DNA of 64,000 nt from Pholiota molesta (lineage: Eukaryota; Basidiomycota; Agaricomycetes; Agaricales; Strophariaceae), in NCBI GenBank assembly GCA_014925825.1, contig JACGCK010000065.1, forward strand, positions 1-64,000, given 5' to 3'. Under the pieces are notes generated by a model. It worked only from the letters and a program-made list of their open reading frames with translations. It had not been told where the DNA came from and ran no database searches. This document shows positions 31,701 through 45,326 of the stretch, in pieces. Each line of letters opens with the position of its first letter. Position 1 is the stretch's first letter. The position numbers were made by a program, and so were the translations under genes.

Positions 31701-34700
31701 TGCTGTCACACCCATCCGCTAGCCTAAAAGGCCCTCGCCCACAAACTGGGCGGTCATGATGAAATATCAGACTATATCAGATGGGTAACGATCCTCGAGA
31801 CCCTGGCCCCAAATTCAGGCTGGCACCGAGAGCAAGTAGCCAGTGGCGGTCGGCAGGCGGATGCCCTTGTGCTCTTTTCATCCTGGCACCAATTGGCGGA
31901 AACACGATGCAGCCTTTTGTTAGACTAGCTGTCTGATCGATATATGTTTCGACGTTGGGGATTTCTGGCCGTCGAGTGGGTTGCAATCCTGTGGCTTGCA
32001 TTTTTCTCTTAGTTGCGCCATGTCGCAGAGATGTACGCCCAACAGATTCATATACATACAGAACCAAAATTCAGTCATGACGGGCAACTAGATTTTCGCG
32101 TGGGCTAGCGTGGCTAGCGTGTAGCTAGCGTGAGTCACGTGCACGCTAGCCCACGCTAGCCCACGCTAGCAAACATCAGTTGCCCAATTCCCGATGCTGT
32201 GAGCCCTCGAGAGTCGGTTCAACGGTACTCAGTGTATTGTGGATATACTGGCCTCGTAAAAATATCACTTTCCAAATTTCTTTGGGCCAAGAGAGTCAGA
32301 AAATGGATTAACTTGGAATTTAAATGCTCATTATCTCTCCTAAAACACTTCTGCATCATTATTTCTCTGGGTATTCAGTCCAATAGATAATATTCTCTCC
32401 AAATATATGTTTTGTTTAGACGTTTAGTTCATGTAGCGGGCGCACAGACCAGAATTAGTGCTAAGACATATCTGTCACACGTTACATATTTCTGTGACAC
32501 ATAATTATTCGCAATGCAGCCAACTGATTTTTTGTCGTCCAAGACAGCCAAATAGATCCATGAAAAAATGTAAGTATTTAATGGCTATCTGTCTGTTATG
32601 CTTTCGTGTTTCATAAGTCAAGCTGCTACATAGAATAAAAGGCTTGTTGGGCTGACTAGTATACTCAGAAGGTCTAACCAAACAACAATAAGCATCTCCC
32701 GGAGCACCGAAAATCATTCCACTTATGCAACAATTGTGCAGAATAGAGTATGTACAATATAGTAATAATACTCATGACTTCCTGCATTGCTATGAGTTGA
32801 TTTATATGAAAATAAGCTCAGTTGTTCATACGAGGCCACGCTACTCCACGCTACTTGGTTGAGCGGGCCGCGGCTTCGCCCGGCGTGACGAGTCCTCCTC
32901 TTTTTTTTGTGAACTTGAACGTCTTGAAATTCTGGGCATTAAATTTAAATATTGCGATTTTCATATCGATTACGGTGCATGTTCGACGAATTTAGTGCCA
33001 ACACTGCTCGAGAAATTATGAGTTTATTTAAAAAGAATGTAGTACATGTAACGATAAAATCATGGGTAATATTAATGTGAATGCAGAAGACAATGTACAA
33101 ATGTTAGCAGCTGTAGGGATATAGTTGAGAGTATTAGGTTAAAAAAGTATTGTAAATTGAAAGCGTCGTATGTCCAATCAACGTGATGAACATCACCGAA
33201 TTTTTGTACACTATTTGTAAGTTGTAGCTCAAGTTGAGCGATACGGCATTCATACCAGTGACATGTCGTGGATAGTATATGCATGTCGCCGAGGATGCAA
33301 TACTATATGCCACATGTATTGTTAGTCCCTGGAGAAAAATAAGCAGAAACGGAGCAAAAACGCGTACTTGCTATCGAAACAGCGAGCACGGAGGAGGCCG
33401 CGAACTGTCCGAACAACGGCAACGGCGGGGGCCTCTCGAGAATTTCCCAAATATGGGACAGATCAGCCGGATCACCGTCGGACCGTAAATCCAAATTCTA
33501 CATGCCATGCAACCCAACCCTGGTTAAGTAACCCAAAAGTAACCCACCATGTAACAGCTTCCTGGCATTTAACAGCATTTAACAGGCGTTATAATTCTTG
33601 CCCATGAATCATGTCATAGGAATCTGTGTCAGCAAATATCACGCACTCCAAGTTGGATCGATGTGATTAATGTGCAGTGTATAGACGCAATTTCCAAGAT
33701 ACAATAACTTGACACAAAATTTTGGTACTGATGACAAAAAGCTACAAGATACGATTGATATACATTTTTTAAATTGGATTCTGGTACACTAGCGGAATTC
33801 GCAAACGAAGACAACTGAAAGAGACGTTAGCTTTTTTGCGTAGGAAAGCGAGCCCACTCACCAAGAAAATTGGACTTCAAGGATCAAAATTTCCTGTTAG
33901 ACAGTGACAGGTAGTAAGATAACCGTATATGTCAATGTGAAGCTCAGAGCGACGTACCAGATAGGAATCATTCTTCCTCTCATGCTCCAAACCGTTCTCC
34001 ATAACCATATAGAGTTCATTGACCTCCATCGAAATGTTGGGGGCCGACCGTCGAGAAAGAAGTGGACGCCTCCGATGTAGCAACCATCGCTGAATATACG
34101 CGCTGTGAGGTGCGAATCCACGCCGTGGGTCCCTGCGCTATAAAGAAGAAAAGGCATGCAGTAAAAACATATCGAAGATATAGAGGACTTACACTACTAG
34201 AAAGACGGAGTAATATGGAAGTTCAAGGCGAAATATTGCCTCAATTACAGACACTATGAGCGTCGGCGGCGGAATATAGTATAGATCGAACTGGTCGTGG
34301 AGAATAGCGATGATGGGCATGATAGCAGCGATGTAGTGATGTCTGTGTGACGTTAAGAGGGTAAGGTATGAAGTTCGAATTGGGATTACCGTCTTGCAGA
34401 TAACTTGCTGAGTCGTGCATAAGTCTACTTATAGTAGTTACGCTATCTGTGATGTTATTAATTATTGAACGTTTTGACGCGTTTGCTTTGCAAGATATAA
34501 AGGTATTAAAACTGTTATATATATTATAAACGAACCATTGGAGAGGAAACGTTGTTACATATTAGATCTTATGATAGACTATATAAATCAGTGGTTGGAT
34601 TTGTAGTCAGTCTTTTCTGATACTATTTGATATGTCTGCAGTTCGGACGCTGGTGGTAGTAGAAAACTTGCCGTCTAAATTTAGAAGTACATTGCGCAGT

Positions 34701-35440
34701 GGGTGTAGCAATGTCTACAAATTTCCATAAATGGTAATTATTGACGGTTGTTGTATTGCGCGGCTATCTGAGAGGGTTAAATAGGAACTTCATCAAGTTT
34801 TGTTTTAAATAAGTACATATCCGTCTGTTCTAATTTGTAAATAGAGGTTTACCCGTGCTCCGCAGGGGATAATAGACAATCTGAATCCTTTTTACGTGTA
34901 TGTAATATTATAATATTGAATCAGACCCAATGTTCTTTAATGGTTGACATCGCTGGCGGGCATGGCTGCGGGAGACTTGCATGAGCATTGGTTACGTATG
35001 AAGGCGTAAGGGTAGTAGGCGGAGTGGACGCGACATTCACGACACAAATGCGGCTGCAGTTGGAAAACGCCGGGTGCGAGGAGATGCAGGTGGTACTTTG
35101 AGAACGATATAACGGCGTTCACGTTCAAGTCTCTGCCTGCCTCTGCCAGGAACGCTGACGCCAGTGATATCAGCTCGTTCGCTTAATCCTAGCTTATCTC
35201 CTCAAGGGCAGTAGGATTAAGTGTACCCTTTGTATTATAGTCGATACAAGGCTACGGCTACCAATAAATTTAATCCTATCCTACTCTAACCTACTTTGAA
35301 TTGACTTGCCATATGATTGATTCTACCATTTAAGTCTACAAATAATCCTAAGGGCATACAAACAAATCTATTTCATTCCACTTACAATCCGCTTTGATTT
35401 AATCCTTAGCGATATCGGCAGTAGGAGTAATCGTACAATC
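28718..35440. other. AT-rich, gene-poor stretch
   Basis: No gene can be supported. Coding-like fragments without recognisable family occur at 29536-29784 (-), 30490-31038 (+), 31353-31715 (-) and about 33897-34320 (-). The last can be read as two exons joined by a GTAAGT...TATAG intron. The stretch also contains the fold-back element at 32080-32187 and several short direct repeats. It may include relics of genes or transposons too decayed to identify by eye. Confidence 0.4.
32080..32187. mobile_element. Fold-back (MITE-like) element
   Basis: About 105 bp bounded by inverted GGGCAACT / AGTTGCCC. The left arm carries CGTGGGCTAGCGTGGCTAGC and the right arm its inverse, CACGCTAGCCCACGCTAGC, around a TCACGTG centre. 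The whole stretch can form a long hairpin. No coding capacity, and no clear target-site duplication was found. Confidence 0.6.
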
Positions 35441-35445
35441 TTAGT

Positions 35446-36934
35446 CTACAAATAATCAAATCCCACTTTCGCGTCTCCACGCCGCAGAGCGCTGCATATG
35501 CAGCGCTGATTGTACGTGTAGACGGTGAGTGCGAGGCTCGCGGCATCCTCCCTGCCGTCTGCATGCTCGCTCGTCCTCCCCTCTGATTCTCTTATTGCCT
35601 GTGCAGCCCGCCCGCACTGGACCGCCATTGTCCTGCGCAAGGGTAGCGGCGCCCACTGCGCCACCCGGCTCACCCTGCCAGCTGCCTCCACGCTCGTCCA
35701 CACCTTCGGCCTTCGATCGCGCCCGCGCCCACGAGGTCCCATTCATCGCACGCCTTGATGCACACGTCGAAGTCTTGTGATATCAGGCGGCTGGCAATGA
35801 TCTCCGCGCGCTCGTCCTTTGCGAACGACGCATATGAGAAGGGGCAACGAGAGTCGGCGGGTGCGTGTCGGCAACCGATGAGTCGGCAGGCGTCGAGGAA
35901 AGGGGAAATGGGTGAAGGATGTAGGCGTGCGGGGTGGTGGAGTCGCAATACCGTTCGTGCCGTTTGTTAGCTTGCCTGCACGCCATTGCAACGAGCTCGG
36001 ACGTACTGTATACGCGCCTTCGCGCAGTTTGGAGCCCACGTACGTCCCAAGTTGTCCATGCCCTCCGACCTGCGGCTGATTAGCCCGTGACCGAGGGCGA
36101 ACTACGGGTGTCGCAATGGCGGGGCTCTGTCGTCGTCGTCCTCGATGTCGTCGTCGGTTGCTATGGCCATGCGGATCCGGTCGGATCGAGAGGTTTGGAG
36201 GGCGCGAACGCCATTGAGGTTGACGGCGGTGCGTGGCGACGCGCTGGCAGGGGCGAGGTAAGCAATGATGTAGGACAATTGAAGGAAACTCACGTTGATG
36301 TTCCCTGGTAGCCACCGATGCATCCCACAGCACGGAACAATGGGCATGGTGCTCATATCTCCGTCGCGAACACCCAGAATTGTCGTCGAAAGCGAGGGAG
36401 ATTGGCGGGGTGTAGGAACGGCGGGCCTCCGTCGTCGTCGTATTCGGCTGCGATGTCCCTGCGACGCGTTGTAGGTGGCCGAGGGGGTAGAAAAAACGTG
36501 CACGCCGTTCAAGTGGGAAAGTAATGTGCGAGGCGCTGGCATTGGCCGTCGTCGACTCGTCGAAGTCGACGACGGCCTTCGAATCGTTGTACGTGAATAC
36601 AGAATGGGTGAGCAATTTCCAAGTGGCATCAGGCGGATCGAGAGCCCGGGCGTGAGCTCGATCGATTCGCCAAAGATAAGACTTACAGTGTAAAAAATCC
36701 GCCTGGGGCCACTCTCATTCGCCTGGTAGCAGGAGATCGACGCGAAGTTGGGTTCAACCCGAGGCATCCGTTGTCCATTCGAAAATCCGGGAAATGTTGT
36801 CGTGATTGCACTTGGGGGAAAACAAAAGCGAGCGTGGACGTGAGCTCAAGTCGCTTTTGAACCATAAAATTCGCGTTCATGACATCGCAAACATGAGCAG
36901 GATCGCAGAATCCTTCGTATTCACGTGCTGGCAA
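35446..36934 (-). other. GC-rich island with long overlapping minus-strand frames
   Basis: GC content rises sharply against the flanks. Long minus-strand frames overlap at 35743-36615 (290 codons), 36102-36767 and 36683-36934, with possible GTAAGT donors. Some pieces look protein-like (ANESGPRRIFYT, DERAEIIASRLISQDFDVCI), but the frames cannot be joined into a recognised family. It may be an uncharacterised multi-exon gene, or simply GC-rich DNA with few stop codons. Confidence 0.35.
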
Positions 36935-39607
36935 GAAACGTTAGAGTAAAGGCGATAACAATGAAAGAATAAAAATAAAAAGGCGTACAGGAAGGTTGTA
37001 GGTTGCGGGTCACATGATTGACAGTTACATGGTGCCAGTGAAACCCTATCAGCGTTCTGGCACACTTCTCAGCTCTGGCATTTCGCGCTCTGTTTGCCAA
37101 TATACTTTCAACGTCAGTCCAAATAATCTTTTATATTTGGTCAGTATGTTTTACTTACGACGTTACTGTATAGGTGGATGCAACATGATATCAACACATT
37201 GGTCGCCGCCTTTGGGAAAGAAAAGTCGATCGCCGGCATTTGAATCGTTGTTATTTCAGTTAATGCTGATGTGGAGGTTATCATGGAAAGGAATGGGCAT
37301 TGTTGGTAGTGGTGGTTCTTCCATTTACTTTCAAATTCGTATGGTATAGACAGGTTCTTTGGGAAGTGAACTGGTGAGCGCTTAACAATTGCAACTTTAA
37401 ACAATTTTGAACACATGCTTACTAGTTTTACACCTGGAACGCAATGCGGAATCGTTCAGCGATCAAGCATTATCGGAGAAGATACAGGTACATGGAAGTC
37501 TGTTGAATAAAAGTAGGTCGTTTTCTTATTCGTTTCTGCCTCGACCGCTGTCTTACTTTATATTTCGATATACACCGAAGAACGTCATATGGTTAACGGT
37601 TTGCCAGTTCTAGTCTCATTAAAATCAATCAGTACGTGTGTATCTCATGAACAATCTGAAGTTCAATGCAGAATACCTCCTATCTAGCGATTTGAATTGA
37701 GGAAGTCGGCAAACATACGGAGAATTGAATATGAACATGGTCGAATGCTTTGAATCTTCGGAGGTTGACGATGAATATATATCAGAGCGCGATGTTATCT
37801 ATGCCAGCGGTTAATAGAGCAGATTTTTGGTGAGTAATTGCATCATTTCATTGAACGCTTTACTTGGATTCTAGTAGTTTACGGTTTTGAATCACCCGTA
37901 TATCTGCAAATTGGAATACGACGAACACCAGATCGTCCATGATTACATGCTCGCGAGGTTGTGAACTAATGAAACTCACAAGTATTGAAGACGTTCTGCT
38001 TAACAACAGAATGAAAATTAGAGGTATATCGTTACATTTGTATTCACTTGTTAACATCCACTACTTTAAATCCTTAGGCAATGTTCAGTGTTCGTTTTAT
38101 AGACCACAAATGAACAAAATATACCTGGTGTCTGTGTAGTGTCGCTTGAGATGCAAGTACATCATGTTTGGGGTTGAGACTTTCTATGGGAGAATGCGTG
38201 GCATCGGTCTTCCTCAATCTTTGCTAGCAACACAAGTAGGTTTTTTTCTCGTTGTACGATGTTTGTTACTGGGTTTCATCAGCTGTTAATCATTTATGAA
38301 TTTATAGGGCCATTTTCAGTAATAGAGAAAATAGCAAACTGTTAGAAATACGTCGACGCACCGCCATCGTTCTCGAGCGCATTAGACTTGCACTTGCGGC
38401 CTATCACCACTGTGTCGTCTTCTTTGTTATCAGGACAGTTCGTGTAGCCTGTGGTTATGTGTTGCTTCAGGCAAGTGTGTGCTTCCTTCATAGTTTTGTC
38501 GGTAGCTAATAACATGAATAGTGGTTAAAGTCTCCAGGAGCATTTTGCAACTTGCCTGGTCTTCGTCATGTATCGGTTCAAGTAGGAGTGTGCTTCCCGC
38601 TTCATTTCATCATCGGCAGCTATTCGTATGAGTGACGGTCAATGCTGGTAGGCATGTTTCGCAATTCGACTAGCCTCTGGTTATGTGTTCATTCAGTCAG
38701 TGTGCGCTTCCTTCATCCGTTTGTCGGTAGCTAATCTCATGAATAGTGGTCAAGGTTGGTAGAAATGCTTTGCAATTTGACTTGCCTGTTTTCATGTGTA
38801 TGGTCAGCTATTTTGGTGCTTCCTTCATACTTCCATCGGTAGCTAATCTTGTAAATAACGGTTACAGATGAAGAACGGCATATTGACGGTATCGGTGAGG
38901 CAGTAAGCTTCAACGAATAGGTGGAATGCTCACAGGCTATAATGAGTGGTGCATTCCTTTGCTGCAGATGCAATGGACATACCTGTCTTTGCACGTTGCC
39001 GGCAATATTTTCAAATGTTGCATTATTCTCTTGCACGTAACCACTAACGTATTCAAGGAACATTGTACAGCGCTGACGTTGCCAGAAGGAAAAGAGGTGA
39101 GGGCACATTCACAGTAAGTAGCTGCATTCGATGAAGGGGTTGACTGACATCCTCCGTTCAGGGAGGATTCATTTCACTTCTACTTTTAGGAGCAAACAAA
39201 TGTATACTATTTACGAATCAGTGCGATCAAAATTGGGTCTCTTTCGAACGCTATTTGGGGACTACATATTTTTACAGGTGATCGACGTCTTTTCAAAAGT
39301 TCTAAATGCTTCATAGACATAGCTGGGCGAAGTAATATAAGCATTTTCCAGGTATGCCAAAGATTTATTTGTTTCGAAGTTTCCAAAATCGTAACTTTCT
39401 ACTCATAGAATTTACCTCCGACCCTCTCAGGGTAATTGGATAACGTGTTTTATATAGTGGGTGGGTTTTTTAGCCTAATGCCATGAATCTCACGCTCGGA
39501 CATGGTCTTTGTAGCGGATTGTTGATACGCATGTTTGCTTCGATCTACCAACCCAAAATCATACGAAGTAACCCATATCTTCTGTCATTCGCTTTTTTTG
39601 GCAAGCT
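36935..39607. other. AT-rich spacer
   Basis: No gene recognised on either strand; only short frames. Contains the tandem repeat at 38440-38880. Confidence 0.4.
38440..38880 (+). repeat. Tandem repeat, about 112-bp unit, four copies
   Basis: GTGTGCTTCCTTCAT-like boxes recur near 38477, 38588, 38701 and 38813. Each is followed by TCGGTAGCTAAT and a GAATAGTGGT-like segment. The copies are diverged by substitutions and small indels. Non-coding as far as can be seen. Confidence 0.7.
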
Positions 39608-40733
39608 ATGATGGCCATTATTACCAGTAAGCATTGAAAACGTAATGTGCTCGAACGATTTTGTTATCTAACGGGAAATGTTTAGTTATTATCACTCTCA
39701 TTATTTGCCATGTTCTATGCCTATCGGTCACCGTCTTTAGGATTGTTCATCGGCAGCTCTACTATATCATATGGATCGACGATGTTCTCGCTGCGTTAAG
39801 TGGGTCCGGACAAGCGTTGTTGTTAATAATTCTTGGTTCAATGTGTGAGCAATGACTGTATTCTTTACGACGTAGAACTCAATGTCTCAATCAGTGAATG
39901 AAATCCCGCATATGATATTAAGCCACTATCGTATGGTATTCGCCTCGTATTTTTTTATACTTTGGTAAGCCACCATTTCGATACATGGACATCGTATGAA
40001 TTTGTTAGCAGGACGTCAAGAGCCAGTATGATCATGTCGACCGCTCGAATCACCATGAAAAGTAAAGTCATCATCAGGATGAAAGTGCTCGCCGCAGCCT
40101 TCGTTGTTACAGGGATTACCTATGGTATTATCGCCGCAATACTTTGTAACGACGACGTGAATCGGAAGGATCCTGAATTATGTCTTTGCTACCTACCGAT
40201 TCCATTGGTAATATGCGCTCTCATAAGTAAGTAAGTTATAAATTCAACATGTTTTATTGCTAAATTTTTCGCCAGCGGACGCCGTCGTGGATGTGTCGAT
40301 GGTATCCTTAAACTGGTACATTATTATCGTTAGTGGTAAACACAGATTTCCGGCAAAGCCTATGAGGAAGTGGCTTGTCATGTTCGCGTTCTCGAGCTGC
40401 ATATTCACGCTCATTTCTAGCATGGTATGCTGGATGTTATACATTAGCATTGTCCCCGTCAATCATTTACTCTCCTTAACCCTTTTGAACTCAGTGGTAA
40501 GCAACCATGTTAACATTTTTAAATTATTTAACATACTCACAAGCGGCTGCTCTCTTCCGTAGTTAATCATTGCAGTTTTTGTGCCCAATATGCCTGTAAT
40601 AGTTGGCATCATTTCGCGAAAGTTTTGTCTCCCTGATGTTATATCATTTGAACCGGACATAACAGTGGAGGAAATATCTCTTCATACAACTTCAACGCAA
40701 ATATCTGTTATGATATCGCAGAAAATTGTTTAA
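39608..40733 (+). CDS. Seven-helix rhodopsin-like fungal membrane protein (1)
   Basis: Exons can be read at 39608-39626, 39686 to about 39844, a piece ending near 39964, then from about 40014, from about 40273, and 40561-40733 (stop TAA). The joins around 39845-39965 do not resolve cleanly. Hydrophobic helices and family landmarks are clear: IIWIDDVLAALSG after TM1, RTSRASMIMSTARI, TDAVVDVSMVSLNWYIIIV, a TM with MRKWLVMFAFSSCIFTLI, and LIIAVFVPNMPVIVGIISRK at the end. This order resembles the fungal rhodopsin-like integral membrane family, which is expanded in agarics. Ligand and function are unknown. The unresolved third exon may mean pseudogenisation or misread splicing. Confidence 0.55.
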
Positions 40734-41276
40734 TAGCATACATAATCTGTGCTTATTCTAAGTGACCCCTTTTGTTTCTACTCTTTCATTCGATTTATTG
40801 TCTTCGCCAGCAGTTATCAGTAATTATCAATCTACCGTTCGTGTACATTATTGATATAGTGCACTATGTCATCTTGTTCGATGTATATTGTCTGTTAAAT
40901 AAAAGACAAAAGTATGTTGCTTGCAGATGATCAGGCCTTGTCGATCGGCACTCCCACAAATGCCGTGTCCTCTATCGTTCGCTGTTCAAGTCTTCAGCCA
41001 TACCCCAACATCTGAAAATGAAACCTGAATATGATTTAAAGGGAATAGCAAGGCAATAGTCTATATATCTATGATATATTACAGAATGGTATCAATACCG
41101 TCTCTCGATAATTATAGTGTAATGATTAACCACAAATGATATATTGCGACAACACTGCATTGAAGTCACTTCCTTTTGAAATTTTTTGTATACCCATTGA
41201 AAAAGAGGGAGTCAAGGGCGGTAGTTCCAGTTGCACTGAAATCAACAACTAAACAAGTACATTAGATTTTAATCTG

Positions 41277-44200
41277 TCAATACCAGAAAATTGACAAACT
41301 TTTGAATTCTTCAGGAAGACTGTTTACATGCTTTTTCTTGAAAATAAAGTCCTTTCGTCCAGACCACAAAAGGTTGTTGTGTTTAGTTTCTGGGTCATCA
41401 GCTGATGATACCCAGTTCTTCTTTAGCCTTTGATCCAGAGCGAAGAGAGCTTCCAACTGCGCGTTCAGCTCATGCAGGGTACAACCTACGAAGCCAGATA
41501 TTTTATATCCGTCTGCTTTCTGTTTGTATGCCAACAGAGCACGACCCTGTTGAATGAGGTATGCAAATACGAGGTCGTCTAGAACATTGTCTATATGGAT
41601 GATTTCACCGGAACTTCCTTCGGCTGTCACTTCAAAGGAAGTGGCAAACCAAAACATGATCTGCAAACACATTCCTCTAGCGTGTCGATATTTTTCGCGA
41701 TCTTCAAGGGATAATGCATTGCGGTCGTATAAACGGATATCATGATCCTGTTCTCTGGTGCGTTTATGGTCGAAGTTTGAGTCTTGTTGCCAACCAAGGT
41801 ACGTCCTGCGATCCAGAATGTTCGCAAAGACAACCAAGTTACACAGTGAAAGCAGGTTGAGTACACCGTCAATATTGTCAAGGGTGGGTACGTGTGCAAG
41901 CGCACGAGGGTCTTAAAAAGTCGTTAGAAATGGACTTCAACAGGTTATCAGGTAACTTACTATCATGAAGTTTATTGCGAACTAAAACCAGATAACAGAG
42001 TTCTGCCATCCTTCGTAAGAGACCCCTTGTAGGATCATGGTTTGTGTTTGTAGTAAGGGATCCGGTGACAAAAGTATGTATTAAACTTGCAGCCGTTGCC
42101 TGCATGGTTGAGATCGAATAGAAATGCCCACCATGGCAAATTGCACTGTCCATTGTGAGAACGGCATGAGGTGTGTTTGGGCGCATAAATCTAGAAAAAA
42201 AACTTTGAGAAACGGTGCTCAACGAAGAAGTAAGTAGAACCTACAAACACGAGCCCGGTTCGAGAACAATTGCTTCTAGTGTCCATTTGTCATCGCAGAT
42301 GTTCATTATATCAAAAGGCGGCAAGAAAAAGTTAATGTTTGCAAATGATTCTTCATTATGGCCATCCTTCTTGTGGGCCACAATCCATAGCTTTGAACCA
42401 TTTTCAGCGCGGACAAAAGTCCCAGTCCCGTCGGAGTCAATATGCCACATATGCGTGGCTCCTTTTGTCGCCGCTAAGAACCACCTCATGTCTCGTATTG
42501 GGTAGTCTTCATTTTGACTCATCTTTCTAGATCGCGTTGCATCCCAAGCAATCAGATCTGACGATAGGGAAAGGTCTGAGAGTGTGAGATGCGTCCCAGG
42601 AAAGTTTAAAGCATTTAAAATTTTTCCGTCATTACGGTGCGCATCGAGTATATGCCTTGCAGTACCTCTTTTCACGCGATCATTGTAATTTCCGCCCGTT
42701 GGGCTAACGGATTGGTCTATTGTATTGATTTAGTTATAAAAAGATGAGTAGGATGTCGAGTTAGATACCTTGAACATCGATCTTTTCATCTAATGAGGCA
42801 ACCAGCTTGTAGAACCCAGCTTCATTGAATTCCACAAAGTCTTTTTCAGGCAGATCATACACGACAATATTTTGACGCGAGAAAAACTGTTGGATTTCAT
42901 GGACAGACTTGTCTTCGAACTCGGCCGCAGCGAGACACAAGAATGCTGATTTGTCGGGGTTGACCAGATGGAGTGGTTTACCATTAACATAAGAACCCTG
43001 GACTGCTTGGAGGAACTGTTCCTGCCAACGGAGATCTGCGTTGTGCTTAAAACATGTACATATGAAAACAGCTTGTCGAAATCAATTTTAATAGTACTCA
43101 CATGGGATATGGGAGAGAAGCATGTCAAGCTGTTCTTCGTCGATCCGTAAAGACTGTATCTGGTATTACTGCAGTGTTTCTAAACATCATTCGAAACAGT
43201 TGTGGTGGTAATAGTGAAAATAAGCTCACCGGGGGTATAGGAAGGAGTTGAAGGGAGCTTTCTTCTACTTCAAAGCCTTCGTCGGCTTCGACTTCTGTAT
43301 CCTGTGTGACGAATTTAGTAAAGGAATTGATCGCCAAATAATAAAGCATACGTAGTCAATGATGATGACCTCGCAGGGTACGTTTTTGGACGTGGATTGA
43401 TGCTCAGAGGGCGTGGCTAGAATGGTTCGGCCATTAGACGCTTTCCTTCGTTTGGCAGGGTGAATAGGTTTGACAGAACCACCGCGCTTAGTGTCTCGCA
43501 GAAGCTTTGGACGGCTTCTGGCTAACTTCTCATCGCTTTCCTCCATCTCATTAGAGGGTCTCCTACGCTTACGGAGCTCTCTTCTGATTGGTAGAGAATC
43601 CAAAGAACCATTTTTCCTGGGAGCCTGAGGCGTTGTAGGATTATCTGTGTCATCCTCTGTGGCCTCATCCTCGCCATCGTCATTCTGTTCTCCTTCTGAA
43701 TTCACAAACGCTGCGCTGAAAGAAGTAACAACCGTGTCTTCATTGAGATCTTCGGTGGTTATTCGTATAGAAATCGGTTTATTGGTTTTTATATTGGGTT
43801 ATGGAGCTCACCGTTTGTTGTTCCAGGACGGGTAGTTACTACTGCGAGGCTGGATTGATGTCCTTCAGAAATCGTAGCAGTAGAAATATTTGGCACCGAG
43901 TTTGCTGACATGTGATTCAGTAAATTTTTTTTTTCTTTTTTGGACGGATATAACAACATTGAGACTTACTTGAGCGAAACCAATGACGGACATTATTGTC
44001 AATAAGTTCACCATTTTTCACAACTTCTGACAATGCCTTAGATAGCTTTAAGACCGCAGTTGTTATGTCTACTTCACGGCGGGCCACATCGTAGATAGTC
44101 CTGAAAATTAAACGCTCTACCCTGACCAATTGTGGCGGACGCGAATTTCCTAAAAAGGCAGCCAACTAGATGACGGCGATGAGCAGAATATTATGCATAA

Positions 44201-45326
44201 AGCTAGAGGCGACTTTACCTGTTGCATACTCTTACGATTCCATCTCCTTTTGTGCAATTCTACTGGTGAAAGTATTATAAGAGGCGATATCATGAGGACC
44301 GCTTGGAGCGTGGACCGTAAGTTTGGTTTATCCTTTTCAGTTGCCCCGAAATAAAGGGTCTTTAGGAATGCGATCTCTTCAGGAAAATTCTGTAGCGTCG
44401 TAGAGTTCCCGGTAAATCTTATATTGTATCAGAATAGACAAAGGTAAAAGAAAAATAAAATGACCATACCTCTCTAAACTGGACAAGTAGTCATCAGGAG
44501 CGTCCGGGAGATCCGGCAAGTCACCATGAAATGGAGTCTCCAGCACGTAGCCCAGATGAAGGGCCGCCACCGTTACATTAGTGAAGATTTTGACAAAAGC
44601 ATTGGCCTTCTTTAATTGAAACAATGTTTGCAAGTGGGCGAGGGGTCCTAATTCTGCATGTCCGGTTAGGCGGAAGTTCGACATTCCTTTGGAGTTCTCA
44701 CAGAAGTCGTTTACTAGCGAAGAAACATCATTGAGTTTGTCGATATGCTTTATGTCCATTTTATGTGAGTTGATATCGAGAACCAGTGGAGATTACCAAC
44801 AATTACCTCTATGGATACATGAGACATGCATCGCGATAAAGGAGGAGCCGCCAAAGTGGGAGGTACATCGGATAGGTGGCCTAGCTCCTCAACCAAGCGA
44901 TAGGCAGAAATCGTGTTGCAGAGTAAGTAGTGCTGTCTGGTTTGATTTGGGCCTAATGGTTTTGGATTTGGACCAAGATCGAGGCCCACGGCTTCACGGA
45001 GAAGCAGGTCATTGCCCCTATACGTTGAGAACATGGTTTGTTCAAATTCTTCCATGCTCTGCATGTAAATCTGTTTGAACAAGTTTCAGGTTGTATACGA
45101 ACATAAATTTGAGTCAAAATACCTTTGCACCAGGATCCAGTTTTTCAAATACGTCAACGAGAGTCCGTTCGGATGTACCGTTTGAGAACAGTGCCAGTTC
45201 AAAGGGGTGGTTAGCGATTCTTGCTGCTCTACAGCGTCCTTTTTCTCCAATTTCAGTTGCGTCTAATGATAGAAATCAGCGGTATATTGAAATAAAATAG
45301 AATTGTCTTCTACCATGAGACGCCAT
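41277..45326 (-). CDS. JmjC-like (2OG-Fe(II) oxygenase fold) protein, multi-exon
   Basis: Exons from the start include 45326-45314, 45262-45123, 45070-44807, 44747-44470 and one from 44417, all phase-consistent. Further exons carry basic, NLS-like segments (RRELRKRRRPSN, HPAKRRKASNGR; about 43440-43600). The oxygenase-like core lies in 42716-42245 and from 42190: HMWHIDSDGTGTF gives an HxD pair, followed by GSKLWIVAHKK, FFLPPFDIMNICDDKWTLE, LEPGSCLFMRPNTPHAV and ICHGGHFYS, which supplies distal histidines. This is the cupin layout of JmjC proteins. Spliced length is roughly 1000 aa, ending at the stop at 41277. The basic motifs suggest a nuclear protein. Histone demethylation or hydroxylation is possible by family but unproven, and internal exons around 43100-44400 are approximate. 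Confidence 0.65.

Noticed and set aside
34850..34875. CCCGTGCTCCGCAGGGGATAAT-like sequence as an rDNA or intron fragment
   Set aside because: Too short and without flanking rRNA or ribozyme structure to support a call.
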